Notes under the pieces: model-generated
What the model saw: the letters and a program-made list of their open reading frames with translations, nothing else
Database searches by the model: none
What the model was told of the DNA's origin: nothing
Assembly: GCF_023614525.1 (NCBI RefSeq)
Contig: NZ_CP097885.1
Span: 248,001-312,000, forward strand
Direction: 5' to 3'
Source: Peptoniphilus genitalis
Lineage (GTDB): Bacteria; Bacillota; Clostridia; Tissierellales; Peptoniphilaceae
Length of the DNA stretch: 64,000 nucleotides
Made by a program: the position numbers and the translations under genes
Shown here: one piece after another, positions 9,783 through 17,251 of the stretch
Numbering within the stretch: the stretch's first letter is position 1
Layout of the letters: each line of letters begins with the position of its first letter

Positions 9783-10253
9783 CTAGGCTCTAAATAGGAT
9801 AAAGAATGAAATTGCAAAGGCAAGAATAGCGTAAAGCTCAACCATTACTGCAAAGATAATACCCTTTGCTTGTTGTTCTTCGTTTTTAGCAAGGATGTTG
9901 ATACCTGCAACAGATACCTTACCTTGAGCAACTGCAGATACAAGTCCAGCAAGACCAATTACAGCACCACTTGCTAGGTACATAAAACCTGTGTTAACTG
10001 GTGTCTCAACAGAAAGTCTAAAAAGAATAAATAGTCCAATTACGAAACCGTAAAGACCTTGTGTACCTGGAAGCAATTGAAGTACTAGTGACTTACCAAA
10101 CTTTTCTGGTTCATCAATTACAACTCCTGCAGCAGCTTCCCCTGCCATACCTACTCCCTTAGCAGACCCTGCACCAGCAAGTGCAACTGCTAAAAAGATT
10201 CCAATTGATCCTAAAATCAATCCGCCAAATTCTTCCATTAGTCCATTAAACAT
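9783..10253 (-). CDS. ntpK: V-type ATPase rotor-ring subunit K with Na+-site residues
   Basis: A 156-residue duplicated proteolipid with four transmembrane helices (about 11-34, 54-80, 91-112, 130-154). The ion-binding glutamate is Glu139 in VMVELYAIL. The other residues reported to coordinate Na+ in Enterococcus hirae NtpK are present at the same numbers: Leu61, Thr64 and Gln65 in LPGTQG and Gln110 in VAQGK. This strongly suggests a sodium-translocating enzyme. It lies between ntpI and ntpE with ten- and eight-base gaps. The identity is certain; Na+ coupling is inferred. Confidence 0.96.
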   Translation of the reverse strand: MFNGLMEEFGGLILGSIGIFLAVALAGAGSAKGVGMAGEAAAGVVIDEPEKFGKSLVLQLLPGTQGLYGFVIGLFILFRLSVETPVNTGFMYLASGAVIGLAGLVSAVAQGKVSVAGINILAKNEEQQAKGIIFAVMVELYAILAFAISFFILFRA

Positions 10254-10263
10254 ATAAATCCTC

Positions 10264-12213
10264 CTAGTCTATATTAAAGTAATCTGAGTTTTCTATCATT
10301 TTTTTGAAAGGTATGCCTCCACCTTCATAGAATTTATTAAACATTTCTACATAAGTAAGCCTTGCTGTGTGAACATAAGCTGACAAATAAGAAAGAAAGG
10401 CATTAAATAATTGGAATACCACAAAAATAACTATAGCAAATAACTTGCCAAGTATATTTGATTCAAAGAGCATTCCTGCAATCATATTTATGGCAAGTCC
10501 CAAGAAGGAACCTGATAAAACTAGCGCCATAAGTCTTAGGTAAGATACAAAGTCCCCAAGATAAGATGTGATTCCGTATAGAGAATAAACTCCCCAACCA
10601 ATCTTAGCTCCAGTCGACTTTTCATCCCTGCCACCTGTTGCTACGATTCCAACCATACCAATGATCATTATAATCATGAGTAGCTTGCCATAAGGCGCAA
10701 CTTGTGGAAGGAACTTCCCTAAAATAAATCCAATTGCTCCCAAGACTGCCATGTACCAAAAGCCTACATCATATAGGGCATCCTTTGGCTTCCCGTCACG
10801 TATATTCATATAAGCCTTGATGCCAAGACCAAAGAATATGTGAATTCCACCTAGGATGACAGAAAGGATTACCAAAAGTGTAGAATCCTCTGCTGGGTCA
10901 ATCAAGCTTGGAAATTCGATAATTCCTCCAAAGAAGGAACCAAATACTAGACCAAATATAATTGTTGAAATAGATAAGTAATTGAAAAACTTGAAAAACC
11001 TTCTCTTCTTATCTGTTAACTTGAACTTCTTTAGGGCAAAAAATGTTGCCAAAAATACTAAGATACCATATCCAAAGTCACCAACCATTATCCCTGCAAA
11101 TATAAAATAAAAAGGTGCAAAGAAAGGTGTTGGGTCTATTTCGTTGTATCTCGGCATGGAGTACATTTCTGTCATAATCTCAAAGGGACTTACAAAGGCG
11201 TTATTCTTAAGTAAGATTGGAACCTCTTTTGAATCCCTTTCAGGATCTTCTGCCCTAAGATAGTAGTTGTCCTTGCAAACTTTTTGGATTTCCTTTTCTA
11301 AGTCACTAAGTTTATCTTCTGGAACATAACCCTCAATTAGGTTTACTTCTGTAGTTTTCAAAAACTTCCTCTCAGACATTATTTTTATCTTTTCATTTCT
11401 ATAATGTTCATAAGAGTACTTAAAATCTTCTAGGTATTTTAAATAAGTCCTTAATTCGTCCTCAATCTTATTGTTTTTTTCAAAAAGTAAATCTTTATCT
11501 TTCTCATAGAATCCTATCGTATCTTTGACTTTTCCATCTGACTTGATATTTATAGGAGTGAATCCATAACTTGTCATGAGAGCCTTAATTTCTTCATCTA
11601 TGGATTTTTCAACTATCATTAAATAGTAGTTAAAATTTTTGTCCTTAGATACTCTTTCAAGGTAAGCCAAGTCATTTTTTATAACTTCTCCCTCAAAGTC
11701 ATCTGCATGATTTGATGATACTGTTCCTGTGTAAATGTTTACAGAACCCAGCTTACTTAGGTCTTTCAAGGAAGAAGATAAGTCCTCCCAAGGTTTTAAT
11801 TCTGCAATTTTTGAATCAATGTTTTGAATCTTGCTCTTGTTTTTATCTTTTTTATCAACTAGATTCCTTATCTCTCCATCAATTTTTTCAAAGGGGAAAG
11901 TCATGGCTCTAGCCGTAAGTTCTTCAAGGCTTATGTTACTAACCCCATCCATCATGACCTTTATTGGGTTTTCCTTGTCCTTAAACTTAAGTAAAAGATC
12001 AATATCTTCCTTGGATCTCTTGATTTTGTCATCAATATCAATTAAATCTTCTGATGACCTAGGTCTTGTGAAATCATCTTCTGAAAAGTTGTCCTCATCA
12101 AAATCAGACTCGTCAATGTGAACATAGTTAAACTTTTGAAATTTATTTATCAAATTTTCCCTGTTCTCATCAAAGATAAAGAGTTTGAATTTTTTCATCT
12201 TAACTATTGCCAT
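10264..12213 (-). CDS. ntpI: V-type ATPase subunit I (a-type membrane stator)
   Basis: A 649-residue stator protein with an N-terminal cytosolic half (1 to about 335, with helical coiled-coil stretches that dock the peripheral stalks) and a C-terminal membrane half of about eight helices. The two functional arginines of the family are visible: Arg560 in SYLRLMALVLSG and Arg618 in HTARLTYVEMF, which face the ring glutamate. The start overlaps ntpF by 14 bases (ATGGCAATAGTTAA); ATG 12198 (MKKFKLF) is a possible alternative. Length and features are typical. Confidence 0.95.
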   Translation of the reverse strand: MAIVKMKKFKLFIFDENRENLINKFQKFNYVHIDESDFDEDNFSEDDFTRPRSSEDLIDIDDKIKRSKEDIDLLLKFKDKENPIKVMMDGVSNISLEELTARAMTFPFEKIDGEIRNLVDKKDKNKSKIQNIDSKIAELKPWEDLSSSLKDLSKLGSVNIYTGTVSSNHADDFEGEVIKNDLAYLERVSKDKNFNYYLMIVEKSIDEEIKALMTSYGFTPINIKSDGKVKDTIGFYEKDKDLLFEKNNKIEDELRTYLKYLEDFKYSYEHYRNEKIKIMSERKFLKTTEVNLIEGYVPEDKLSDLEKEIQKVCKDNYYLRAEDPERDSKEVPILLKNNAFVSPFEIMTEMYSMPRYNEIDPTPFFAPFYFIFAGIMVGDFGYGILVFLATFFALKKFKLTDKKRRFFKFFNYLSISTIIFGLVFGSFFGGIIEFPSLIDPAEDSTLLVILSVILGGIHIFFGLGIKAYMNIRDGKPKDALYDVGFWYMAVLGAIGFILGKFLPQVAPYGKLLMIIMIIGMVGIVATGGRDEKSTGAKIGWGVYSLYGITSYLGDFVSYLRLMALVLSGSFLGLAINMIAGMLFESNILGKLFAIVIFVVFQLFNAFLSYLSAYVHTARLTYVEMFNKFYEGGGIPFKKMIENSDYFNID

Positions 12214-12523
12214 TATTCACAATCCTCTCTACCACTGACTTTACAACTTCAGCTTCTCTGCCTTTAGAATTTTTAGAAATTTCAGCAATTTTTTTATCTG
12301 CCTCAGCACCTATGGGTTTAATAGCTTCTCCAGCTTCAAGTCTTGCCTTTTCAACATAGGCATCCTTTCTATCTCTGGCTTCATCAACTATCTTTTGATA
12401 GGCTTCTTCGGCTTCCTCTCTTGCCTTATCCATGATTTCCTTGGCTTTAACTTCAGCATCGCCAATTATTTTTTTTGCCTCAGCTTCAGTGTCTTTAACT
12501 CTTTTTACTGCATCATCTGACAC
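12200..12523 (-). CDS. ntpF: V-type ATPase peripheral-stalk subunit F/H (NtpF)
   Basis: A 107-residue, almost wholly helical and highly charged protein (KDTEAEAKKIIGDAEVKAKE and following) with alanine/heptad periodicity, as expected for the peripheral-stalk partner of subunit E (called H or G in other systems). It is first in the operon, starts with GTG behind a strong GGAGGTG site, and overlaps ntpI. Coiled-coil composition alone is not diagnostic; the operon position makes the call. Confidence 0.9.
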   Translation of the reverse strand: MSDDAVKRVKDTEAEAKKIIGDAEVKAKEIMDKAREEAEEAYQKIVDEARDRKDAYVEKARLEAGEAIKPIGAEADKKIAEISKNSKGREAEVVKSVVERIVNNGNS

Positions 12524-12558
12524 TAAATCACCTCCAGTGTAAAATCTTTCACAAATTA

Positions 12559-12567
12559 ATTATATCA
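12559..12567 (-). promoter_or_regulatory. Extended -10 promoter of the ntp operon
   Basis: On the minus strand TGATATAAT (TG-N-TATAAT) lies about 35 bases before the ntpF start. I see no good -35. The remaining AT-rich sequence to 12750 holds nothing else I can support. Confidence 0.6.
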
Positions 12568-12752
12568 CTTGTTAAAACTATATTTAACTAAATATTTTTA
12601 ATATTTAATTTGTACATAATTACTATTACCCTAATTATGAGTATTTATTTAAAATTTATAAAAAAAGTAAATTTTAAATCCACTTTTGAGAATAAAAGTA
12701 ACAAATTTCCTATTAATATTTTAACAAATTAAATCAATTTTTCCAAAATAAA

Positions 12753-12776
12753 AAACCACCTCTTGAGAAGTGGTTT
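12753..12776 (-). terminator. Terminator of the nucleoside hydrolase-ECF operon
   Basis: Two 11-base arms (AAACCACCTCT and AGAAGTGGTTT, one mismatch) enclose a two-base loop and are followed on the minus strand by a run of T, ten bases after the ECF gene stop. Confidence 0.8.
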
Positions 12777-12786
12777 AGTAATAAAT

Positions 12787-13332
12787 TTAATTTTTTAAAA
12801 TGTTTTGAAAAGCTGTCATGTTATAAATTTTTGAAACTAATAAAATTGAAATTAATTTGTCTGCATAGTCCGTAATAATTTGAATTATAAAAACTATTAA
12901 AAAGTCTGGCAGGTCCATCACTGCACGAAGGGCTTGAACTATATAGGATGAGCCAGCAGTTGTGACAGTTCCAAAGAGATAAGTTGCAATTAATGCAGAT
13001 GAAATTGCTGCAGGAATTGACATAAAGGGAGTGAGATAAAATTTAGAAATATAATTATCTCTCTTTAAAAATTCAAAATAACCTGCAGTGAAGCCAACGA
13101 TTAATTGAGTTGGCATAAAGTAAAAAGCAATTGGGTCTCCTATGGTGTTTACAAAGGCTGTTATAAGCCCAGCTAATACACCAAAAAAAGGTCCAAAGGC
13201 AAAGCCTGCCATAATAGTTCCTATGGAGTCAAGATAAATTGGAAGCTTAACAACAACTCCAATCCAAGACCCCACCATATTGATAGCTATACAAAGTGCT
13301 AAGAGAGTGATTTTTTTTGTTGAAAACTTCAT
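12787..13332 (-). CDS. ECF transporter S-component (substrate unknown, perhaps a nucleoside-related compound)
   Basis: A 181-residue membrane protein with about six helices. MKFSTKKITLLALCIAINMV followed by PIYLDSIGTIMAGFAFGP and GDPIAFYFMPTQLIVG fits the S-component (substrate-binding) fold of energy-coupling-factor vitamin and precursor transporters, which share an EcfAAT module encoded elsewhere. Its ATG overlaps the nucleoside hydrolase stop by four bases (ATGA). The coupling suggests it brings in the hydrolase substrate or something released from it, but the sequence does not show the ligand. Other S-component specificities remain possible. Confidence 0.75.
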   Translation of the reverse strand: MKFSTKKITLLALCIAINMVGSWIGVVVKLPIYLDSIGTIMAGFAFGPFFGVLAGLITAFVNTIGDPIAFYFMPTQLIVGFTAGYFEFLKRDNYISKFYLTPFMSIPAAISSALIATYLFGTVTTAGSSYIVQALRAVMDLPDFLIVFIIQIITDYADKLISILLVSKIYNMTAFQNILKN

Positions 13333-14276
13333 AGCAAATCACCTAAAACGTCTATGTCTACTTCTTCCCCAGTTATAAGCTCTATAAAATCTCTCCAGAC
13401 TTCAAAGACTTCTATCTCTTCATATATAATTACATTTTTTTCTTTCTTCATGAAGTCCATGGCATCCACCATGAGCATTCCTCTAGCAGGACCGTCGCAA
13501 ACACAATCTGCATGATAGGTCCTTCCCAAAAACAAGTCTGGATTTCTTTCTAAAAGAATTGTAAGAGGATCATTTATAACAGACCCAATAATTTTTTCAT
13601 ATTCCCAGTGAAAATCCATGTAGAAATTTGTAATCTTTTCTAAGAAATTTCCAACTTCAAGATTAAGTCTCTTAATATAAGAAAGTATACTTGGCGTCAA
13701 AACAAATTCTCTTGTGACATCGAGTGGGACAATCTCAATTTTTCTAGGCGCATTTTTTATTACATAGTCTGCTGCCTCTGGATCAACGTAAAAATTAAAT
13801 TCAGCTACAGGACTCATGTTTCCATAACTCCTAAAGTTACCACCCATCACAATAATCCTAGTGTCCTTAAAGGCCTCCCTATCTTTTTTAAGAGCTCTTG
13901 CAAGATTAGTTAGGGGTCCCAAGGCAAAAATTGTCAAGTCGCCCTTACTTGCTTCCTCAATTAAAAAGTCAATGGCATCTCCATCAACTTCTTTTTCATC
14001 ATAGTCTAAATAAGTTTCACCAAGTCCATCTTGGCCATGGGTGTCCTCTGCATTAATAAATTCCTTGCAAAGTGGCTCTTCTGAGCCCATATAGATTTTA
14101 AAATCTTCATGCAAGAACTTCATAAGTCTTAGGACATTTTTTCTTCCCTTTTCAATATGAACATTTCCTGAAACTAAAGAAATCCCGAGGATTTTATATT
14201 CCTTTACCATGCTGGCTAGCATAATAGCAATGGAATCATCAATCCCGGGATCTGCGTCAATAATAATTTTCTTCAT
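13329..14276 (-). CDS. Inosine-uridine preferring nucleoside hydrolase
   Basis: Cleaves the N-glycosidic bond of nucleosides to free base and ribose. The Ca2+-binding aspartate cluster is at the N-terminus (IIIDADPGIDDS: Asp7, Asp9, Asp13, Asp14), and FALGPLTNLA, MGGNF, NFYVDPEAA and the later NDPLTIL complete the family set. ATG 14276 is chosen over an upstream in-frame start because GGAGGTTATT directly precedes it; this gives 315 residues, the usual length. It is the first gene of a two-gene operon and is transcribed divergently from the thioredoxin-like lipoprotein across a shared palindrome. Confidence 0.93.
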   Translation of the reverse strand: MKKIIIDADPGIDDSIAIMLASMVKEYKILGISLVSGNVHIEKGRKNVLRLMKFLHEDFKIYMGSEEPLCKEFINAEDTHGQDGLGETYLDYDEKEVDGDAIDFLIEEASKGDLTIFALGPLTNLARALKKDREAFKDTRIIVMGGNFRSYGNMSPVAEFNFYVDPEAADYVIKNAPRKIEIVPLDVTREFVLTPSILSYIKRLNLEVGNFLEKITNFYMDFHWEYEKIIGSVINDPLTILLERNPDLFLGRTYHADCVCDGPARGMLMVDAMDFMKKEKNVIIYEEIEVFEVWRDFIELITGEEVDIDVLGDLL

Positions 14277-14343
14277 AATAACCTCCATTTCTTTGGAGAA
14301 CAATTAGTTTTTTATACTTGGAGTTCCCGAACAAGTGAAATAA

Positions 14344-14372
14344 ATTATACCTCATTTTTAAAAAATAGACAA
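14344..14372 (-). promoter_or_regulatory. Promoter of the nucleoside hydrolase-ECF operon
   Basis: On the minus strand TTGTCT, 17 bases, TATAAT. Its -35 overlaps the -35 of the divergent promoter and one arm of the palindrome at 14365-14384. Confidence 0.75.
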
Positions 14373-14384
14373 GCTTTTGTCTAT
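14365..14384. promoter_or_regulatory. Palindromic operator candidate in the divergent promoter region
   Basis: ATAGACAA-GCTT-TTGTCTAT: a perfect 8-bp inverted repeat with a 4-bp spacer. It covers both -35 elements, the position expected of a repressor site controlling both directions. No regulator gene is adjacent. Confidence 0.55.
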
Positions 14385-14394
14385 CAAGTATAAT
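14366..14394 (+). promoter_or_regulatory. Promoter of the thioredoxin-like lipoprotein gene
   Basis: TAGACA, 17 bases, TATAAT. One mismatch from the -35 consensus and a perfect -10. Confidence 0.75.
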
Positions 14395-14436
14395 TGACTT
14401 AGGCAAAATTAAAAAATTTTACACTGGAGTGATTAA

Positions 14437-15027
14437 ATGAAAAAACTATTTAAAATTATGATTTTATTTGCAGTGGCACTAAGCCTTTTCGCCTGCAATA
14501 AAAAAACAGAAGACAATTCAAAGGATGCAAATGCTAAAGAAGCTACAGAAAAAACTGCAGCGGCAATTAACTTAGAAGACATGCCAATTGAAAAGTTTGA
14601 CTTTCAAACTCTTGAAATTGAAAAGGGAGATATAGTAAAGTCTGAAGATTTTTATAAGGAAAAACCTCTTACTCTTGTAAATATTTGGGGAACTTTCTGT
14701 GGACCTTGTAAAGAAGAGATGCCAGACCTCGCTGCCCTACACGAAGAATACAAGGACAAGGTTAATTTTCTTGGCGTAGTTGTCGACACTAATGCAAGCA
14801 TGGATACTAATGTTGAAGAAGCTCACGAAATTATTAAAAATGCTGGAGTTACTTACACAAATATAATGCCAAATCCAACAACAGAAGATAGCCTTGTTCA
14901 TATCACTGCAATGCCAACTACATTCTTTGTGAATTCTGAAGGAAAAGTCCTAGGTGGCTTTGTTGGTAAGAAAGACAAGGAATCTCTTGCAGCTACAATT
15001 GACAAATTGTTAGAAGAAAACAAATAA
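14437..15027 (+). CDS. Thioredoxin-fold (TlpA/ResA-like) lipoprotein
   Basis: An extracytoplasmic thiol-disulfide protein. The signal peptide ends in the lipobox LFAC with Cys20 as the lipid anchor; residues 21-45 are a charged linker; the thioredoxin domain follows, with LVNIWGTFCGPCKEEMPDL carrying the redox pair Cys88 and Cys91 and a cis-proline in ITAMPTTFFV. The FLGVVVD and later segments fit the TlpA/ResA subgroup. 196 residues. The start ATG follows CTGGAGTGATTAA. Probable jobs are reduction of surface protein disulfides or peroxide defence, supported only loosely by the glutathione peroxidase downstream. Confidence 0.88.
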   Translation: MKKLFKIMILFAVALSLFACNKKTEDNSKDANAKEATEKTAAAINLEDMPIEKFDFQTLEIEKGDIVKSEDFYKEKPLTLVNIWGTFCGPCKEEMPDLAALHEEYKDKVNFLGVVVDTNASMDTNVEEAHEIIKNAGVTYTNIMPNPTTEDSLVHITAMPTTFFVNSEGKVLGGFVGKKDKESLAATIDKLLEENK

Positions 15028-15041
15028 ATTTGTGCTAATAA

Positions 15042-15196
15042 GAATTTATAATCTAATAGAAATTTACTAACTTGTAAAAAACTACTAAGTTGCAAGAACC
15101 TGCTAACTTATAAAAAATTACTAAATCGTAAAAAATTATTAGCTTATAAGAATTTACAAACTCATTAGAAATTACTAGCTTGTAAAAATTTATTAA
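15042..15196. repeat. Degenerate tandem repeat, about eight units of 16-20 bp
   Basis: Units resemble GAAATTACTAACTTGTAAAA with many substitutions and length changes; successive copies begin near 15042, 15059, 15079, 15096, 15116, 15134, 15150 and 15168. It fills the gap between the lipoprotein stop and its terminator. I see no coding frame. Confidence 0.55.
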
Positions 15197-15220
15197 GAGA
15201 TGGGAAACCATCTCTTTTTT
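15195..15220 (+). terminator. Terminator after the lipoprotein gene
   Basis: AAGAGATGG-GAAA-CCATCTCTT followed by a T-run; GNRA-type loop. The rest of the gap to 15331 shows only a ribosome binding site (AGGAGG) and no clear promoter. Confidence 0.9.
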
Positions 15221-15331
15221 TGTTTTATCAACTGACTCTTTATCAGTGGACCCTATTAATTTTATTAAATTCTAAAAATGTTGTAAATTTTTCACCAATG
15301 GGTATCTAATAAAAAAATAGGAGGATTAAAT

Positions 15332-15871
15332 ATGATTTATGATTATAAAGTAGAAAAACAAGACGGGTCTTTTTTAGATTTAAAAGATTTAAAAGGAAAA
15401 GTTATCCTTATAGTTAACACTGCAACTAGATGTGGATTCACACCCCAATACAATGACTTGCAAGACCTTTATGAAAAATACCACGACAAGGGACTAGAAA
15501 TAATAGACATACCTTGCAACCAATTTAAGGAACAAGCTCCAGAAAGTGATGAGGAAATTTCTAAATTTTGCCAATTAAATTTTAATATCGAGTTCCCACA
15601 AATGAAAAAGGCTGAAGTCAATGGCGATAATGAAATTGAACTCTACAAGTTTTTAAAATCTCAAAAGGGATTTGAAGGCTTTGGCCATGGTCCAAAGGCA
15701 CTTGCCATGGCAACACTTTTAAATTCCAGGGACAAGGATTACAAGAACAAGCCCGACATAAAATGGAACTTCACAAAATTCTTAGTGGACAGAGATGGTA
15801 AGGTAGTTGAGAGATTTGAACCAACTGCTAAGATGGATCTTGTTGATAAAAAAATTTCCGAATTAATATAA
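15332..15871 (+). CDS. gpx: Glutathione peroxidase family protein (cysteine type)
   Basis: Reduces hydroperoxides, usually with thioredoxin as donor in bacteria of this type. The catalytic set is present: Cys34 in NTATRCGFTPQY (codon TGT, so not a selenoprotein), Gln68 in PCNQFKEQAP, and Trp145-Asn146 in KWNFTKFLVD. At 179 residues it carries a 15-20 residue insertion (about 115-140, FGHGPKALAMATLLNSRDKD) compared with the short bacterial form. A second Cys62 and Cys80 could form the resolving disulfide. It starts behind AGGAGGATTAAAT and ends at a strong terminator. Confidence 0.93.
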   Translation: MIYDYKVEKQDGSFLDLKDLKGKVILIVNTATRCGFTPQYNDLQDLYEKYHDKGLEIIDIPCNQFKEQAPESDEEISKFCQLNFNIEFPQMKKAEVNGDNEIELYKFLKSQKGFEGFGHGPKALAMATLLNSRDKDYKNKPDIKWNFTKFLVDRDGKVVERFEPTAKMDLVDKKISELI

Positions 15872-15900
15872 GTATTAATATCTTTTTAACTTGTTGTGTA

Positions 15901-15936
15901 AAAAGCTTCTGTAATTGGTTTTACAGAAGCTTTTTT
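15901..15936 (+). terminator. Terminator of the glutathione peroxidase gene
   Basis: Perfect 14-bp stem AAAAGCTTCTGTAA / TTACAGAAGCTTTT with a T-run. Confidence 0.92.
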
Positions 15937-15984
15937 AGTTATAAACTACTTATGCTTAAGTAATTTTTATTTATAAGTTTGAAC

Positions 15985-16011
15985 AAAAAAGAGCAGGTAT
16001 AAACCTGCTCT
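15985..16011 (-). terminator. Terminator of the str operon after tuf
   Basis: Stem AGAGCAGGT / ACCTGCTCT with loop ATAA, followed on the minus strand by a T-run. Confidence 0.92.
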
Positions 16012-16039
16012 AATTTTTTATTATTTTGTAAGCCAAAGA

Positions 16040-17233
16040 TTAGTCAAGAATCTTTGATACTACTCCTGATGCTACTGTTCTTCCACCTTCACGAATTGCG
16101 AATCTTAGTCCTTCGTCCATTGCGATTGGTGTGATTAGTGTTACTGTGAATGTTGAGTTGTCTCCTGGCATTACCATTTCTACTCCGTCTGCTAGTTGGA
16201 TGTCTCCTGTTACGTCTGTTGTTCTGAAGTAGAATTGTGGTCTGTATCCGTTAAAGAATGGTGTGTGTCTTCCACCTTCTTCTTTTGTTAGTACGTATAC
16301 TTCTGCTTCAAATTTTGTGTGTGGTTTGATTGTTCCTGGTGCTGCTAGTACTTGTCCTCTTTGGATTTCTTCTCTTTGTACTCCTCTTAGTAGGGCTCCA
16401 ATGTTGTCTCCTGCTTCTGCTAGGTCTAGTTGTTTTCTAAACATTTCTACACCTGTTACTACTACTTGTCTGCTTTCGTCTGTTAAGCCTACTAGTTCTA
16501 CTGTGTCTCCTACTTTTACTACACCTTGTTCTACTCTTCCTGTTGCTACTGTTCCTCTTCCTGTGATTGAGAATACGTCTTCGATTGGCATTAGGAATGG
16601 GTGTTCTGTATCTCTTACTGGTGTTGGGATGTATTCGTCTACTGCTTCCATTAGTTTTACGATTTTGTCTCCCCATTCTCCGTCTGGATCTTCTAGGGCT
16701 TTTAATGCTGATCCTACTACGATTGGTGTGTTGTCTCCATCGAAGTCATATTCTGATAGTAGGTCTCTGATTTCCATTTCTACTAATTCAATTAGTTCTG
16801 GATCGTCTACTTGGTCTTCTTTGTTTAGGAATACTACTATCTTTGGTACACCAACTTGTCTTGCTAGTAGGATGTGTTCTCTTGTTTGTGGCATTGGACC
16901 GTCTGCTGCTGAACATACTAAGATTGCTCCGTCCATTTGTGCTGCTCCTGTAATCATGTTCTTTACATAGTCAGCGTGTCCTGGACAGTCTACGTGTGCG
17001 TAGTGTCTGTTTTCTGTTTCGTATTCTACGTGTGATGTTGAGATTGTGATTCCTCTTTCTCTTTCTTCTGGTGCCTTGTCAATGTGTGCGTAGTCTACGA
17101 ATTCTCCTCCGCCGTATCTCTTGTTCATTACAAGTGTGATTGCAGCTGTTAGTGTTGTCTTACCGTGGTCAACGTGACCAATTGTTCCAATGTTTACGTG
17201 TGGTTTATTTCTTTCAAATTTTGCTTTTGCCAT
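16040..17233 (-). CDS. tuf: Elongation factor Tu
   Basis: Delivers aminoacyl-tRNA to the ribosome. The GTPase motifs GHVDHGKT (19-26), DCPGHADY and NKED are intact; 397 residues is standard. It is last in rpsL-rpsG-fusA-tuf, 18 bases after fusA, so it is co-transcribed. Its codon use stands out: leucine is nearly always CTA, valine GTA, threonine ACA, alanine GCA, and two-fold pairs mostly end in C, whereas fusA next door uses many CTT, GTT and GCT codons. This extreme bias also produces a long spurious antisense frame. Confidence 0.99.
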   Translation of the reverse strand: MAKAKFERNKPHVNIGTIGHVDHGKTTLTAAITLVMNKRYGGGEFVDYAHIDKAPEERERGITISTSHVEYETENRHYAHVDCPGHADYVKNMITGAAQMDGAILVCSAADGPMPQTREHILLARQVGVPKIVVFLNKEDQVDDPELIELVEMEIRDLLSEYDFDGDNTPIVVGSALKALEDPDGEWGDKIVKLMEAVDEYIPTPVRDTEHPFLMPIEDVFSITGRGTVATGRVEQGVVKVGDTVELVGLTDESRQVVVTGVEMFRKQLDLAEAGDNIGALLRGVQREEIQRGQVLAAPGTIKPHTKFEAEVYVLTKEEGGRHTPFFNGYRPQFYFRTTDVTGDIQLADGVEMVMPGDNSTFTVTLITPIAMDEGLRFAIREGGRTVASGVVSKILD

Positions 17234-17251
17234 TATTAATCCTCCTATTTA

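Noticed and set aside
15042-15196. CRISPR array
   Set aside because: Units are contiguous, variable in length and degenerate, without spacers, and there are no cas genes.
15332-15871. Selenoprotein glutathione peroxidase
   Set aside because: The catalytic codon is TGT (cysteine), with no in-frame TGA.
16263-16970. Long plus-strand open frame of 235 codons opposite tuf
   Set aside because: Antisense shadow produced by the extreme codon bias of tuf; composition is Ser/Thr-rich, no ribosome binding site.
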